Of a DNA stretch of 28,342 nt, positions 15,688-23,496 are shown piece after piece; the first letter of the stretch is position 1; every line of letters begins with the position of its first letter. The notes under the pieces are model-generated. The model searched no databases. It was not told the origin of the DNA and saw only the letters and a program-made list of their open reading frames with translations. The stretch covers positions 1-28,342 of the forward strand of contig CALGYY010000045.1 in assembly GCA_937934705.1 (NCBI GenBank), written 5' to 3'. The DNA comes from an uncultured Bacteroidota bacterium (GTDB lineage Bacteria; Bacteroidota; Bacteroidia; Bacteroidales; CAIWKO01). Position numbers and translations under genes: made by a program.

Positions 15688-17132
15688 TGAGAGGTTTTTG
15701 GGGAACAGTGATCAAGGAAATGCTTTTGCTGATCCGGGATATTCCCGGACTCATCCTCCTGTTTGCCATGCCCATGGTTCTCATCCTGGTGATTACCCTG
15801 TCGCAGGAAAATGCATATGAGTCGATCAGTGACAATAAAATCCAACTGCTTTTTATTGATAACGACCGCAAGGAACTGGGCCTGACCATCGAAAAGGGCT
15901 TAAATGAATCCGGCTATTTCGACATCATAAAAACTTTCGACAACAAAGAGATAAGCGTCGAAAAAGCCAATGAACTGATCAGCAGCGGCGCCTATCAGGT
16001 CGGAATTATCGTCCCTGAAGGATCCACACTGCTTGCTGAGGACAGGGCGGATGCCATCATTCGTTTTTCACGCGACAGCACACAGATCATCAACAGGAAT
16101 AATACTCCTCTGGGAGATATTCAGCTCAGCTTTGATCCGGCCATTCGCGATTCATACAAGAATTCGGTGACGGCCTCACTGAAGCGACTGATCCAGGCAG
16201 CTGAATTCCAGATCCTGTTGAACCGTTTTTTTGTACTCCTGCCGGATGAACTGAACGAACAGGCTAAAGTCCCGATAAAGAGGGAATTAAGCCGTCAACT
16301 GGGTTTGATGGAAGAGGAGTTTAACCGTGAGCTGCGGGTCAGAATGGGCGAATATGCACCGGAAGACCTGAAGATCGAGGCTCCTGACCGCAACCCTGAG
16401 ATCGACCTGAAAGAGGATTTCGGAAAAAATCTTGAATTTGATTTTAAGACTGACTCCGAGAATCTGGTCAGGGTGCGGGAAGTTTATGCTAAAAATCAGG
16501 AAGCTGTCCTTGAACCCACTCTCGTTCAGAACAATGTACCAGCCTTTGCCCTCTTCGCCATGTTTTTCATCGTGATTCCGCTGGCAGGAAGTATGTTAAC
16601 CGAGAGAAGCCAGGGAACTTACAACAGACTAAGGACCCTTCCGGTTACCTACCTGACCATCTTAGGAGGGAAAACCCTTGTATACGTGATTGTTTGCCTG
16701 ACCCAGCTCGGCATTATGATACTGACCGGCATTCATATTATTCCGGCCATCAGTGACCTTCCTGCTCTTGAAATGGGTGATTCCTATTTTTCCATTTTCA
16801 TTGCCGCGATCAGCTGTGCATTTGCAGCCATCGGCTTCGGACTCCTGGTCGGAACCATGTCATCCTCTCAAAGTCAGGCAGGTATGTTCGGTTCCTTCAT
16901 GGTGGTGATCCTGGCCATTTTGGGAGGGATCTTCCTGCCTGTTTATATGATGCCGGAGCCGCTACGCTATCTGAGCATGATTTCTCCCCTCAGGTGGGGA
17001 ATCGATTCCTTTCTCGACCTCTTTGTCAGGAATGGCGACCTGGTCACCATATGGGATAATATCCTGAGACTTAATCTGTTCTTTGTCGTTGCACTGATTC
17101 TGGCCCTGCGTAATTTTGTGAAACGAAAATAA
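15687..17132 (+). CDS. ABC-2 type transporter permease
   Basis: A 481-residue permease. One N-terminal helix (about 20-40) is followed by an extracytoplasmic domain of about 250 residues with charged helices (around MEEEFNRELRVRMGEYAPED). Five C-terminal helices follow, beginning NNVPAFALFAMFFIVIPLAG and including GGIFLPVYMMP. This is the ABC2_membrane_3 layout of drug, lipid and polysaccharide exporters. The frame is open upstream to 15630, but the ATG at 15687 overlaps the ATPase stop by one base and matches the family start. The permease pairs with the adjacent ATPase; a homodimer or a partner elsewhere is likely, as only one permease gene is present. The substrate is probably the acylated product of the operon (inference). 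Confidence 0.9.
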   Translation: MRGFWGTVIKEMLLLIRDIPGLILLFAMPMVLILVITLSQENAYESISDNKIQLLFIDNDRKELGLTIEKGLNESGYFDIIKTFDNKEISVEKANELISSGAYQVGIIVPEGSTLLAEDRADAIIRFSRDSTQIINRNNTPLGDIQLSFDPAIRDSYKNSVTASLKRLIQAAEFQILLNRFFVLLPDELNEQAKVPIKRELSRQLGLMEEEFNRELRVRMGEYAPEDLKIEAPDRNPEIDLKEDFGKNLEFDFKTDSENLVRVREVYAKNQEAVLEPTLVQNNVPAFALFAMFFIVIPLAGSMLTERSQGTYNRLRTLPVTYLTILGGKTLVYVIVCLTQLGIMILTGIHIIPAISDLPALEMGDSYFSIFIAAISCAFAAIGFGLLVGTMSSSQSQAGMFGSFMVVILAILGGIFLPVYMMPEPLRYLSMISPLRWGIDSFLDLFVRNGDLVTIWDNILRLNLFFVVALILALRNFVKRK

Positions 17133-17138
17133 TCCACC

Positions 17139-17654
17139 ATGAAAGAAAAGGACCTTAAAGCCGAAGCCAACAAACAAACCTTTGTGATGTATGCCGAAAA
17201 AGAAGACGGCAGCTATGGCGCAATAGAGACCGGCAGCTACCTGATTGAGAATGATCTCGATGATTTCTGGGGCAAAATGGAACATCTGGAGAGGCAAATG
17301 CGGGAGAAACTTCTAAAGGCGGAGATCAGCCCGGTTCAATATTACATGGTGATCGAGGGACTGACCCCTGCAGAACTGGCCAAACGTGCGGCGCTTCCTC
17401 CTTCAAAAGTTCGCAAACACCTCACCATGAAAGGTTTTGAAAGTGCCAGGATCCGGGAGCTGTCGAAATACTCAAGGGTGTTTAATATTCCTGTCGCCAA
17501 CCTCTTTCAGATCGTCATTTCTTCAGCCGGGAAAAACATCAAGTACCACTTTTACAACAAAGAAGATAACCGTAAGGAGACACTCACGGTAACGCAAAAT
17601 GAATGTCAGAATCCCTTCATTATCATCACCAAAGCAGAGGAGATCAAAGCATGA
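17139..17654 (+). CDS. Small protein with central XRE/Cro-type helix-turn-helix
   Basis: A 171-residue soluble protein. Residues 64-126 read like an HTH_3 domain: the recognition unit LTPAELAKRAALPPSKVRKHL (76-96) is followed by the helices IRELSKYSRVFNIPVANLFQI (105-125). The N-terminal 60 residues (MYAEKEDGSYGAIETGSYL) and C-terminal 45 residues (KYHFYNKEDNRKETLTVTQN) match no domain I know. It lies inside the operon, 6 bases after the permease, and its stop overlaps the BtrH-like start by 4 bases (ATGA). The likeliest role is a local transcription regulator, perhaps acting on the promoters at 13524-13541 or 14900-14907. A structural or chaperone role cannot be excluded. Confidence 0.7.
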   Translation: MKEKDLKAEANKQTFVMYAEKEDGSYGAIETGSYLIENDLDDFWGKMEHLERQMREKLLKAEISPVQYYMVIEGLTPAELAKRAALPPSKVRKHLTMKGFESARIRELSKYSRVFNIPVANLFQIVISSAGKNIKYHFYNKEDNRKETLTVTQNECQNPFIIITKAEEIKA

Positions 17655-18658
17655 ACACCCGGATCCCATTCCAGCATAAAATGGCTGCCCACTGCGAAAC
17701 CGGGACTGTAACGGCGCAGTTGAACAATGGAGGACTTGATATTACCGAAGCCATGGTATTCGGCATTTCAAGCGGTATCTTTTTCGGCTATTTTACGGGC
17801 AAGCGGTTTCCCTTTCCTCACTTTATAGTCAGGAATCAACCGGGAAAAATCAGGGAAAATACAGCCAAAAGGTTAGGGGTCAAATGGCAGAGTGCCAGGT
17901 TCAAAAATGAAGACCAGGGCATGAAGGCGCTGGATGAACTGCTCCTGCAAAACAAGGTTGTTTCTACCCAGGTTGATTTTTTCTACATGGACTATATCCC
18001 TGACTATCTGAGGGTTCACATCAACGTTCATTTTATGAACATTGTCGGGAAAGAGGATGGCAAATACCTGATCAGTGACAGTTATTTCCCGAAGATCGTG
18101 GAACTTCCCGAATCGTCGCTCAGAAAAGGTCGTTTTGCCGGAGGTAATTTTTCCCCCAATGGTTTCATTTTTTATCCGCTCAGCATACCTACCGCACCAG
18201 ATCTTTCAGTGGCCATCCGGAAAGGAATCAGGAAGGCCTGTTTTAATATGCTGAAACTTCCTGTTCCTTTTATCGGGATCAAGGGGATGCGCAAGTTTGC
18301 CGGTCACATTACAGAGTGGCCGAAATACGCCATGGACAGCGAACACCTGTCGCATGAATTGTCGAAGATCAACATCTTACTTGAAGATCAGGGAACCGGC
18401 GGGGCAGGATTCAGGTTTATGTATGCCACCTTTCTGCGGCAGGCATCCGAAATTCTGAAGGAGCCGGGCTTGCTTGAAATGAGTACACAAATGATGGAAA
18501 TTGGCGACGGCTGGCGTGAGATCAGTCTGAAGGCCGCGCGCATGGGAAAAAACCGTGATATGGGTCCTGAAAAGCTGAAAGAGCTGAGCGAAATGATTTA
18601 TGGCAGAGCCGATGTGGAAGAAAAGTTTTTCAAGACCCTGGCAACGATGAGCAAATAA
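17651..18658 (+). CDS. BtrH-like acyltransferase (BtrH N-terminal plus DUF4872-type domain)
   Basis: A 335-residue soluble protein. Near the N-terminus, QHKMAAHCETGTV places Cys15 after a His, the conserved start of the BtrH N-terminal domain, a papain/C39-peptidase-like fold. The second half of that domain (HINVHFMNIVGKEDGKYLISDSYFP, about residues 119-145) gives the expected His and Asp. The C-terminal ~180 helical residues resemble DUF4872. In butirosin synthesis BtrH moves an acyl group from the carrier protein BtrI to an amine. An ACP gene follows here after 28 bases, so the same ACP-to-acceptor transfer is likely. The ATG at 17651 overlaps the upstream stop by four bases and is preferred over the in-frame start at 17603. 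The acyl group and acceptor are unknown. Confidence 0.8.
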   Translation: MNTRIPFQHKMAAHCETGTVTAQLNNGGLDITEAMVFGISSGIFFGYFTGKRFPFPHFIVRNQPGKIRENTAKRLGVKWQSARFKNEDQGMKALDELLLQNKVVSTQVDFFYMDYIPDYLRVHINVHFMNIVGKEDGKYLISDSYFPKIVELPESSLRKGRFAGGNFSPNGFIFYPLSIPTAPDLSVAIRKGIRKACFNMLKLPVPFIGIKGMRKFAGHITEWPKYAMDSEHLSHELSKINILLEDQGTGGAGFRFMYATFLRQASEILKEPGLLEMSTQMMEIGDGWREISLKAARMGKNRDMGPEKLKELSEMIYGRADVEEKFFKTLATMSK

Positions 18659-18686
18659 TGTATTATTGAATTGATAATGAAATATT

Positions 18687-18971
18687 ATGTCTGAAATTCC
18701 TGCTACACTCAAATCAGAAATCAAGAAACTGATTGTTGAAACTCTCAAACTGAAAGATGTGGAGCCTGAAAGCATCCTGGATGAACCCTCTTTGTTTTCG
18801 GGTGAGAATACTATCACCCTGGATTCCATTGATGCTATTGAGCTGATCATGGTTGTGCAGAAAAATTATGGTGTCCGTTTGGACGACCAGAACCTGGCCA
18901 GGAGTATTATGAATTCTGTCGACAGTATCGCGACGTTTATTGTTGAAGAGCAGGCTAAAAAGCAGTCCTGA
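18687..18971 (+). CDS. Acyl carrier protein
   Basis: A 94-residue acidic helical protein with the phosphopantetheine-attachment motif LDSIDAIEL, in which Ser47 would carry the prosthetic arm (DSI in place of the fatty-acid ACP DSL). The second helix and the following acidic VQKNYGVRLDDQNLARSI region fit the four-helix ACP fold. It is not the fatty-acid acpP, which usually sits next to fabF; it lies between a BtrH-like acyltransferase and a sulfotransferase, with a PaaK-like ligase in the same operon. It is therefore most likely a dedicated carrier. A phosphopantetheinyl transferase is not encoded in the window. Confidence 0.92.
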   Translation: MSEIPATLKSEIKKLIVETLKLKDVEPESILDEPSLFSGENTITLDSIDAIELIMVVQKNYGVRLDDQNLARSIMNSVDSIATFIVEEQAKKQS

Positions 18972-18989
18972 GTGCTTTTCTGATCAGCT

Positions 18990-20072
18990 ATGAAAAGCGC
19001 TTACCTCGTTACCGGTATCAGGTTCAGAGCTTTGATGAAGCTGATGATCAGAAACCACTATTCTGTCCTCCCCCCTTATTGTTTCCGCTTCCTTTTTATT
19101 TTGCAGAATTCTTTGTGGTCTTCTTTTTTTGCCAGACGAGATCACCTGATATGGGGTGAATATTACGGGCAATACCCTTTACCGGATAACCCCATCATTA
19201 TCGTTGGTCACTGGCGCACCGGAAGCACCTGGCTTCACCAGTTAATGAATCTCGATCCGGAGCTCAGCGCACCTACCCTTTATCAGACGTCCATGCCTTG
19301 CTCCTTCATCACTGCTCGTCCCTTCTATGAACCGGTCATGAAGCGACTCATCGGCAAATTCAGACCCTTTGACCAGGTCCGGGCAGGAATTGACGAACCA
19401 CAGGAAGATGAGTTTGCACTGTTCAGGATGGGATGCGTCTCCCCGCTTGAACAGGTGATGTTCCCCGGGGGCAAAGATTACTTTCTGCTCAGCAAAGAAA
19501 GTGTTTTCCTTCCTGAGGGAGATGCAGAAGAAAAGCTGGTCCGCAGTATGAAGGCTTTTTACACCAAAGTGGCATGGTTCAACAGAAAACGGTTGGTGCT
19601 GAAGAACCCCTTTCATTCAATGAGGATATCCATGCTCCGGCAGGTCTTTCCGAATGCCCGCTTCATCCATATCATCAGGGATCCTTATGAAGTAGTTCCT
19701 TCTACTATCAGGATGTGGTCGGTAGTGGGAAGGCAAAACAGCATGAATCACCGCTGGAAGGACCCTCAGGTAGCGGAAGTGGCGGAATTCTACGCTAAAA
19801 TGCTGAGAACCATAAACAAAGATTTTTGTCATCTCCCCGCCGGTACCTATACGCAGCTTACGTATGAATCTCTGGTGGCAGACCCGGTTGCTGCCCTTCA
19901 ACAGGCTTACCAGGAAATTGGTCTTCAGTTTTCGCCTGAATTTGTACGCAGCATTCAAACCTACATGGAAGAAAACAAGGGATTTGAAAAGAACCGTTAC
20001 CAGCTTTCAGATCAGGACAATGCTGAGATAGCAAACCGCCTGGACGATTTGCTTCCTCAATACAAAAAATAA
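18990..20072 (+). CDS. PAPS-dependent sulfotransferase family protein (Sulfotransfer_3-like)
   Basis: A 360-residue protein. The 5'-phosphosulfate-binding loop is GHWRTGSTWLHQL (73-85), with Arg in place of the common Lys. The 3'-phosphate-binding segment is FIHIIRDPYEVVPSTIRMW, about residues 225-243, with the typical Arg-Asp-Pro and a following Ser. These mark a PAPS sulfotransferase acting on a hydroxyl or amine. A weakly hydrophobic N-terminal stretch (about 28-48) could associate with membrane. It sits 18 bases after the ACP and 12 bases before the ligase, inside the operon. It probably sulfates the product of this locus, giving an anionic group. The acceptor is unknown, and PAPS-forming genes are not in the window. 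Confidence 0.85.
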   Translation: MKSAYLVTGIRFRALMKLMIRNHYSVLPPYCFRFLFILQNSLWSSFFARRDHLIWGEYYGQYPLPDNPIIIVGHWRTGSTWLHQLMNLDPELSAPTLYQTSMPCSFITARPFYEPVMKRLIGKFRPFDQVRAGIDEPQEDEFALFRMGCVSPLEQVMFPGGKDYFLLSKESVFLPEGDAEEKLVRSMKAFYTKVAWFNRKRLVLKNPFHSMRISMLRQVFPNARFIHIIRDPYEVVPSTIRMWSVVGRQNSMNHRWKDPQVAEVAEFYAKMLRTINKDFCHLPAGTYTQLTYESLVADPVAALQQAYQEIGLQFSPEFVRSIQTYMEENKGFEKNRYQLSDQDNAEIANRLDDLLPQYKK

Positions 20073-20084
20073 ACTATTCATCAC

Positions 20085-21389
20085 ATGGATAAGAGATTCT
20101 TCCCGGCGATTGAAAGGGAAAATCCGGGGGTCATCAGGAGCTTCCAGGAAAAGAAACTACGGGAAACCATGGCTTATGTCGCGGCACATTCCCCCTTTTA
20201 CAAAGAATACTTCATTAAGAACGGTATACAAGCCGCGAAGATCAGAACGCTGGATGATCTCTGCCTGATACCTCCTGTGAGCAAGGATGATATCCAGCAG
20301 CATAATGATGCCTTTTATTGCGTGGAAAAAGACAGCATTACCGATTATGTGACCACTTCAGGCACTCTGGGTGAGCCTGTTACTTTTCCGATGACTGAGA
20401 ATGATCTTCAGCGCCTGGCCTACAACGAGGCGATCTCGTTTTATTGTGCAGACGGAAGGCCCGGAGATGTTTATCAGTTAATGACGACCATAGACCGTCG
20501 ATTCATGGCTGGACTGGCTTACTTCATGGGAGTCAGGTTATTGGGAGCCGGGATGGTCAGGGTGGGCGGAGGTATTCCTGAATTGCAGTGGGACTCAATA
20601 TGCAGGGTGAACCCGAGCACCATCATTTGTGTCCCGTCCTTCATCCTGAAACTCATCGAATATGCCGAGAAGAGGGGTATAGATTACCGCAGCACATCTG
20701 TCACCAAAGCGGTATGCATCGGTGAACCATTACGGCAGGAAGATATGAGTTACAACACCCTGGCTCAAAGGATACTGGAGAAGTGGGATCTGAAACTCTA
20801 CTCTACTTATGCATCCACTGAGATGGCTTCAGCCTTCACCGAATGCAGTGAAGGCAATGGAGGTCATCACCATCCTGAGCTGATCATTGCAGAGTTTCTG
20901 AATGAGGAAGGGAGGGCCGTTCCGGAAGGTGAAGCCGGGGAGCTTGTGTTTACTACGCTGGGTGTGGAGGGCATGCCTCTGATCCGCTTCAGGAGCGGAG
21001 ATCTCTGTCATCACTATGCAGCTCCATGTGCATGTGGAAGAACCACCCTCAGACTTGGACCCATCATTGCCCGGAAAAAACACATGATCAAGTTCAAAGG
21101 CACAACATTATATCCGACAGCGCTTTACGATATTCTTGACAACATTGCCGAGGTACTGATATATGTGGTTGAGGTTTCAACCAATACGGTGGGCACAGAT
21201 GAAATCCTCATCCGTATCGCAACAGATTGTGCAGACACTGAACAACTTGAAAAGGATCTGAAAGACCACTTCAGGGCACGACTCAGGGTTTCACCGGGAA
21301 TCCGTTTCGAGAGTCCGGAAGCACTCAGTTTGATTGCATTTCCACCCGCCAGCCGCAAACCGGTCAAATTCATCGACCACAGGAAATAG
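20085..21389 (+). CDS. PaaK-like adenylate-forming ligase (phenylacetate-CoA ligase family)
   Basis: A 434-residue protein, the usual PaaK length. The ATP-binding loop is TTSGTLGEPV (90-99), where the second Thr of the common TSGTTG is Leu. YASTE (242-246) replaces YG-SE in the adenine-binding motif, and RFRSGD (301-306) binds ribose. The C-terminal CACGRTTLRLGPI stretch and KGTTLYP match the PaaK cap domain. Such enzymes adenylate an aryl or other carboxylate and pass it to CoA or a carrier protein. With an ACP two genes upstream, loading the ACP is the natural hypothesis. It ends the operon, 17 bases before the convergent peptidase gene. The substrate acid (aromatic versus aliphatic) is not predictable from the motifs. 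Confidence 0.85.
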   Translation: MDKRFFPAIERENPGVIRSFQEKKLRETMAYVAAHSPFYKEYFIKNGIQAAKIRTLDDLCLIPPVSKDDIQQHNDAFYCVEKDSITDYVTTSGTLGEPVTFPMTENDLQRLAYNEAISFYCADGRPGDVYQLMTTIDRRFMAGLAYFMGVRLLGAGMVRVGGGIPELQWDSICRVNPSTIICVPSFILKLIEYAEKRGIDYRSTSVTKAVCIGEPLRQEDMSYNTLAQRILEKWDLKLYSTYASTEMASAFTECSEGNGGHHHPELIIAEFLNEEGRAVPEGEAGELVFTTLGVEGMPLIRFRSGDLCHHYAAPCACGRTTLRLGPIIARKKHMIKFKGTTLYPTALYDILDNIAEVLIYVVEVSTNTVGTDEILIRIATDCADTEQLEKDLKDHFRARLRVSPGIRFESPEALSLIAFPPASRKPVKFIDHRK

Positions 21390-21406
21390 TCTGAGGGTTC
21401 TGACTT

Positions 21407-23449
21407 CTACTCCTTTAGCCACTGATCCAGCCACCTGAAAAACTCACGTTGCCACAGGACTGCATTTTGCGGTTTGGTCACAAAGTGGGTCTCATTGGGG
21501 AAGTACAGAAAACGACTGGGAACACCCTTGATCTGGGCCGCGTTAAAAGCCTGCATCCCCTCTGTGTAAGGTATTCTGAAGTCCTTACCCCCATGAATCA
21601 CCAATATGGGCGTATCCCAGTTGCCTACAAAGCGGTGAGGAGAAAAGCCATAACTCTCCGGAACTGTCTTTTTCCAGTATTCACCGCCAAGGTCGTAGTC
21701 CGGAAACCAGTACTCCTCGGTACTCCCATACCAGCTCTCAAGATTGAACATCCCGCAGTGAGCGATAAATGCACGGAAGCGGCCATTATGGTTTCCTGCC
21801 AGCCAGTAGACTGAAAATCCGCCATAGCTGGCACCCACAGCACCCAAATGGTTCTTGTCCACCCAGGGATCGGTACTCACCGAATCGATGGCAACAAGGT
21901 AGTCCTTCATATTCTGACCGCCGTAGTCCCCGCTGATCTGATCATTCCACTCCTGTCCGAAAGTAGGTAATCCGCGTCTGTTGGGCGCCACGACGATATA
22001 ACCATTCGCCGCCATCATCTGAAGGTTCCACCTGTACGACCAGAACTGACTGACCGCGCTTTGGGGGCCTCCCTGGCAGTATAAAAGCGCCGGGTACTTC
22101 TTATTCTTATCAAAATCAGGCGGATACATAACCCAAACCAACATTTTCTTCTGATCTGTTGTAGTGATCCATCTTTCTTCAACTTTTCCCATTGTGATTG
22201 AGGAAAGCAATTCACGATTAACAAAGCTTAGCTGCTTCTCATTGCCATAACCGCTTTTCGGAACATTGACCAGAAAGATCTCGGATGGCATCGACAGCGA
22301 CATTTTCACACCGGCCAAAAAATCGGCACCAACCACCAATTCGGTATAGTCATGAGCTCCACTTGTCAGTTGTCGGATCACACCACTGCTTATATTCACC
22401 TGATAGAGCTGATAGGTAGCCTTGATCCCGGAAATGAAATACAGCAAATCTTTCTCTGTGGGATGCCATTTCAGGCTTGAAGCACTCTGATCGAAACCTG
22501 AAGAGAGATCCCTGGTTTTTTTGCCGGCCCGGTCATATAGGATGATTCTGTTCTTATCTGCCTCAAATCCGGGCGTTTGCATACTGCACCAGACCAGGTA
22601 GCTGCCATCCGGCGAAAAGGCCGGATCCATATCATACCCCTGATTTTCCTCGCTGACATTTACCGTTTGTCCATTATCCAAATCGTAAATGTAAATATCT
22701 GAATTTGTACTTATTGCGTAATCCAAACCTTTCAGCTTCTTACAGGTATATGCCAGTGATTTACCATCGGGGCTCCAGGAGATTTGCTCCATTCCCCCAT
22801 AAGGCATCAGCGGCGAATCAAAAGGCTCATCTTTCATAATATCAATACCCTCACCAACATTTCCATCAGTATAGGGTGCAATGAATATGTGACTGTAGGC
22901 ATAGTCGTGCCAGCTGTCCCAATGCCTGTACATCAGGTCATCTATGATCATGGCATCCGCTTTAGGCAGGTCAGGATAACGATCCTGAACAGTCTGGTCC
23001 GTTTTTACATCCTGAACATACATAATATGCTTCATATCAGGAGCATACTGAAATCCCTGGACGCCTCCTGCGATTTTGCTGACCTGACGTTTGCCGGATC
23101 CATCGGGATTCATTTCCCATATCTGGCCATCTCCGCCGCTGTACGAAATGAAACCGATCTTTTTACCATCGGGTCTCCAAACGGCATTAAAATCCGGACC
23201 CTCGTAAGTGGTTAGCCTGACGGCCTCTCCACCGACGGCAGGAAGCACATACAAATCACGGTTACCGTTATTGCTTTCCAGCTGGTAATGGGTCACACCA
23301 TATAAAAGGGTGCTGGCATCAGGGGATAGTTGAAGATCATTCAATCGTCCCATCTTCCACATCAGCTCAGGGGTCATCTTGTTTTGTGACAAGGCATTAA
23401 ACGCTAAAAGGCAGAGTCCTGCCCAGACCAGGAAGGAGATTCTCTTCAT
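21407..23449 (-). CDS. S9 family prolyl-oligopeptidase-like peptidase (acylaminoacyl-peptidase type)
   Basis: A 680-residue exported enzyme. A signal peptide covers residues 1-21 (cleavage near LSQ). A seven-bladed beta-propeller built of TolB/WD-like units (LQLSPDASTLLYG, AVWRPDGKKIGFISY, SWSPDGKSLAYTC, AFSPDGSYLVW) covers about residues 25-420. The alpha/beta hydrolase domain has the nucleophile Ser541 (GASYGGF), Asp623 (HGGKDFRIPY) and His655 (NETHFV). The complete triad implies active cleavage of short peptides, probably N-acylated or proline-containing, in the periplasm. It follows the TPR lipoprotein after 47 bases and may be cotranscribed with it. It is an ordinary Bacteroidetes gene, not obviously part of the neighbouring locus. 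Confidence 0.92.
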   Translation of the reverse strand: MKRISFLVWAGLCLLAFNALSQNKMTPELMWKMGRLNDLQLSPDASTLLYGVTHYQLESNNGNRDLYVLPAVGGEAVRLTTYEGPDFNAVWRPDGKKIGFISYSGGDGQIWEMNPDGSGKRQVSKIAGGVQGFQYAPDMKHIMYVQDVKTDQTVQDRYPDLPKADAMIIDDLMYRHWDSWHDYAYSHIFIAPYTDGNVGEGIDIMKDEPFDSPLMPYGGMEQISWSPDGKSLAYTCKKLKGLDYAISTNSDIYIYDLDNGQTVNVSEENQGYDMDPAFSPDGSYLVWCSMQTPGFEADKNRIILYDRAGKKTRDLSSGFDQSASSLKWHPTEKDLLYFISGIKATYQLYQVNISSGVIRQLTSGAHDYTELVVGADFLAGVKMSLSMPSEIFLVNVPKSGYGNEKQLSFVNRELLSSITMGKVEERWITTTDQKKMLVWVMYPPDFDKNKKYPALLYCQGGPQSAVSQFWSYRWNLQMMAANGYIVVAPNRRGLPTFGQEWNDQISGDYGGQNMKDYLVAIDSVSTDPWVDKNHLGAVGASYGGFSVYWLAGNHNGRFRAFIAHCGMFNLESWYGSTEEYWFPDYDLGGEYWKKTVPESYGFSPHRFVGNWDTPILVIHGGKDFRIPYTEGMQAFNAAQIKGVPSRFLYFPNETHFVTKPQNAVLWQREFFRWLDQWLKE

Positions 23450-23496
23450 TTCTTCTTCATTAAATTATTAAAATACTGTAACTTAAACAGAAAATA

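Noticed and set aside
9573..21389. Flexirubin/aryl-polyene or sulfonolipid cluster
   Set aside because: No ketosynthase, dehydratase, dialkylresorcinol enzymes or cysteate-acyl transferase are present. BtrH and ABC genes may accompany such clusters elsewhere, but I cannot confirm this from memory.
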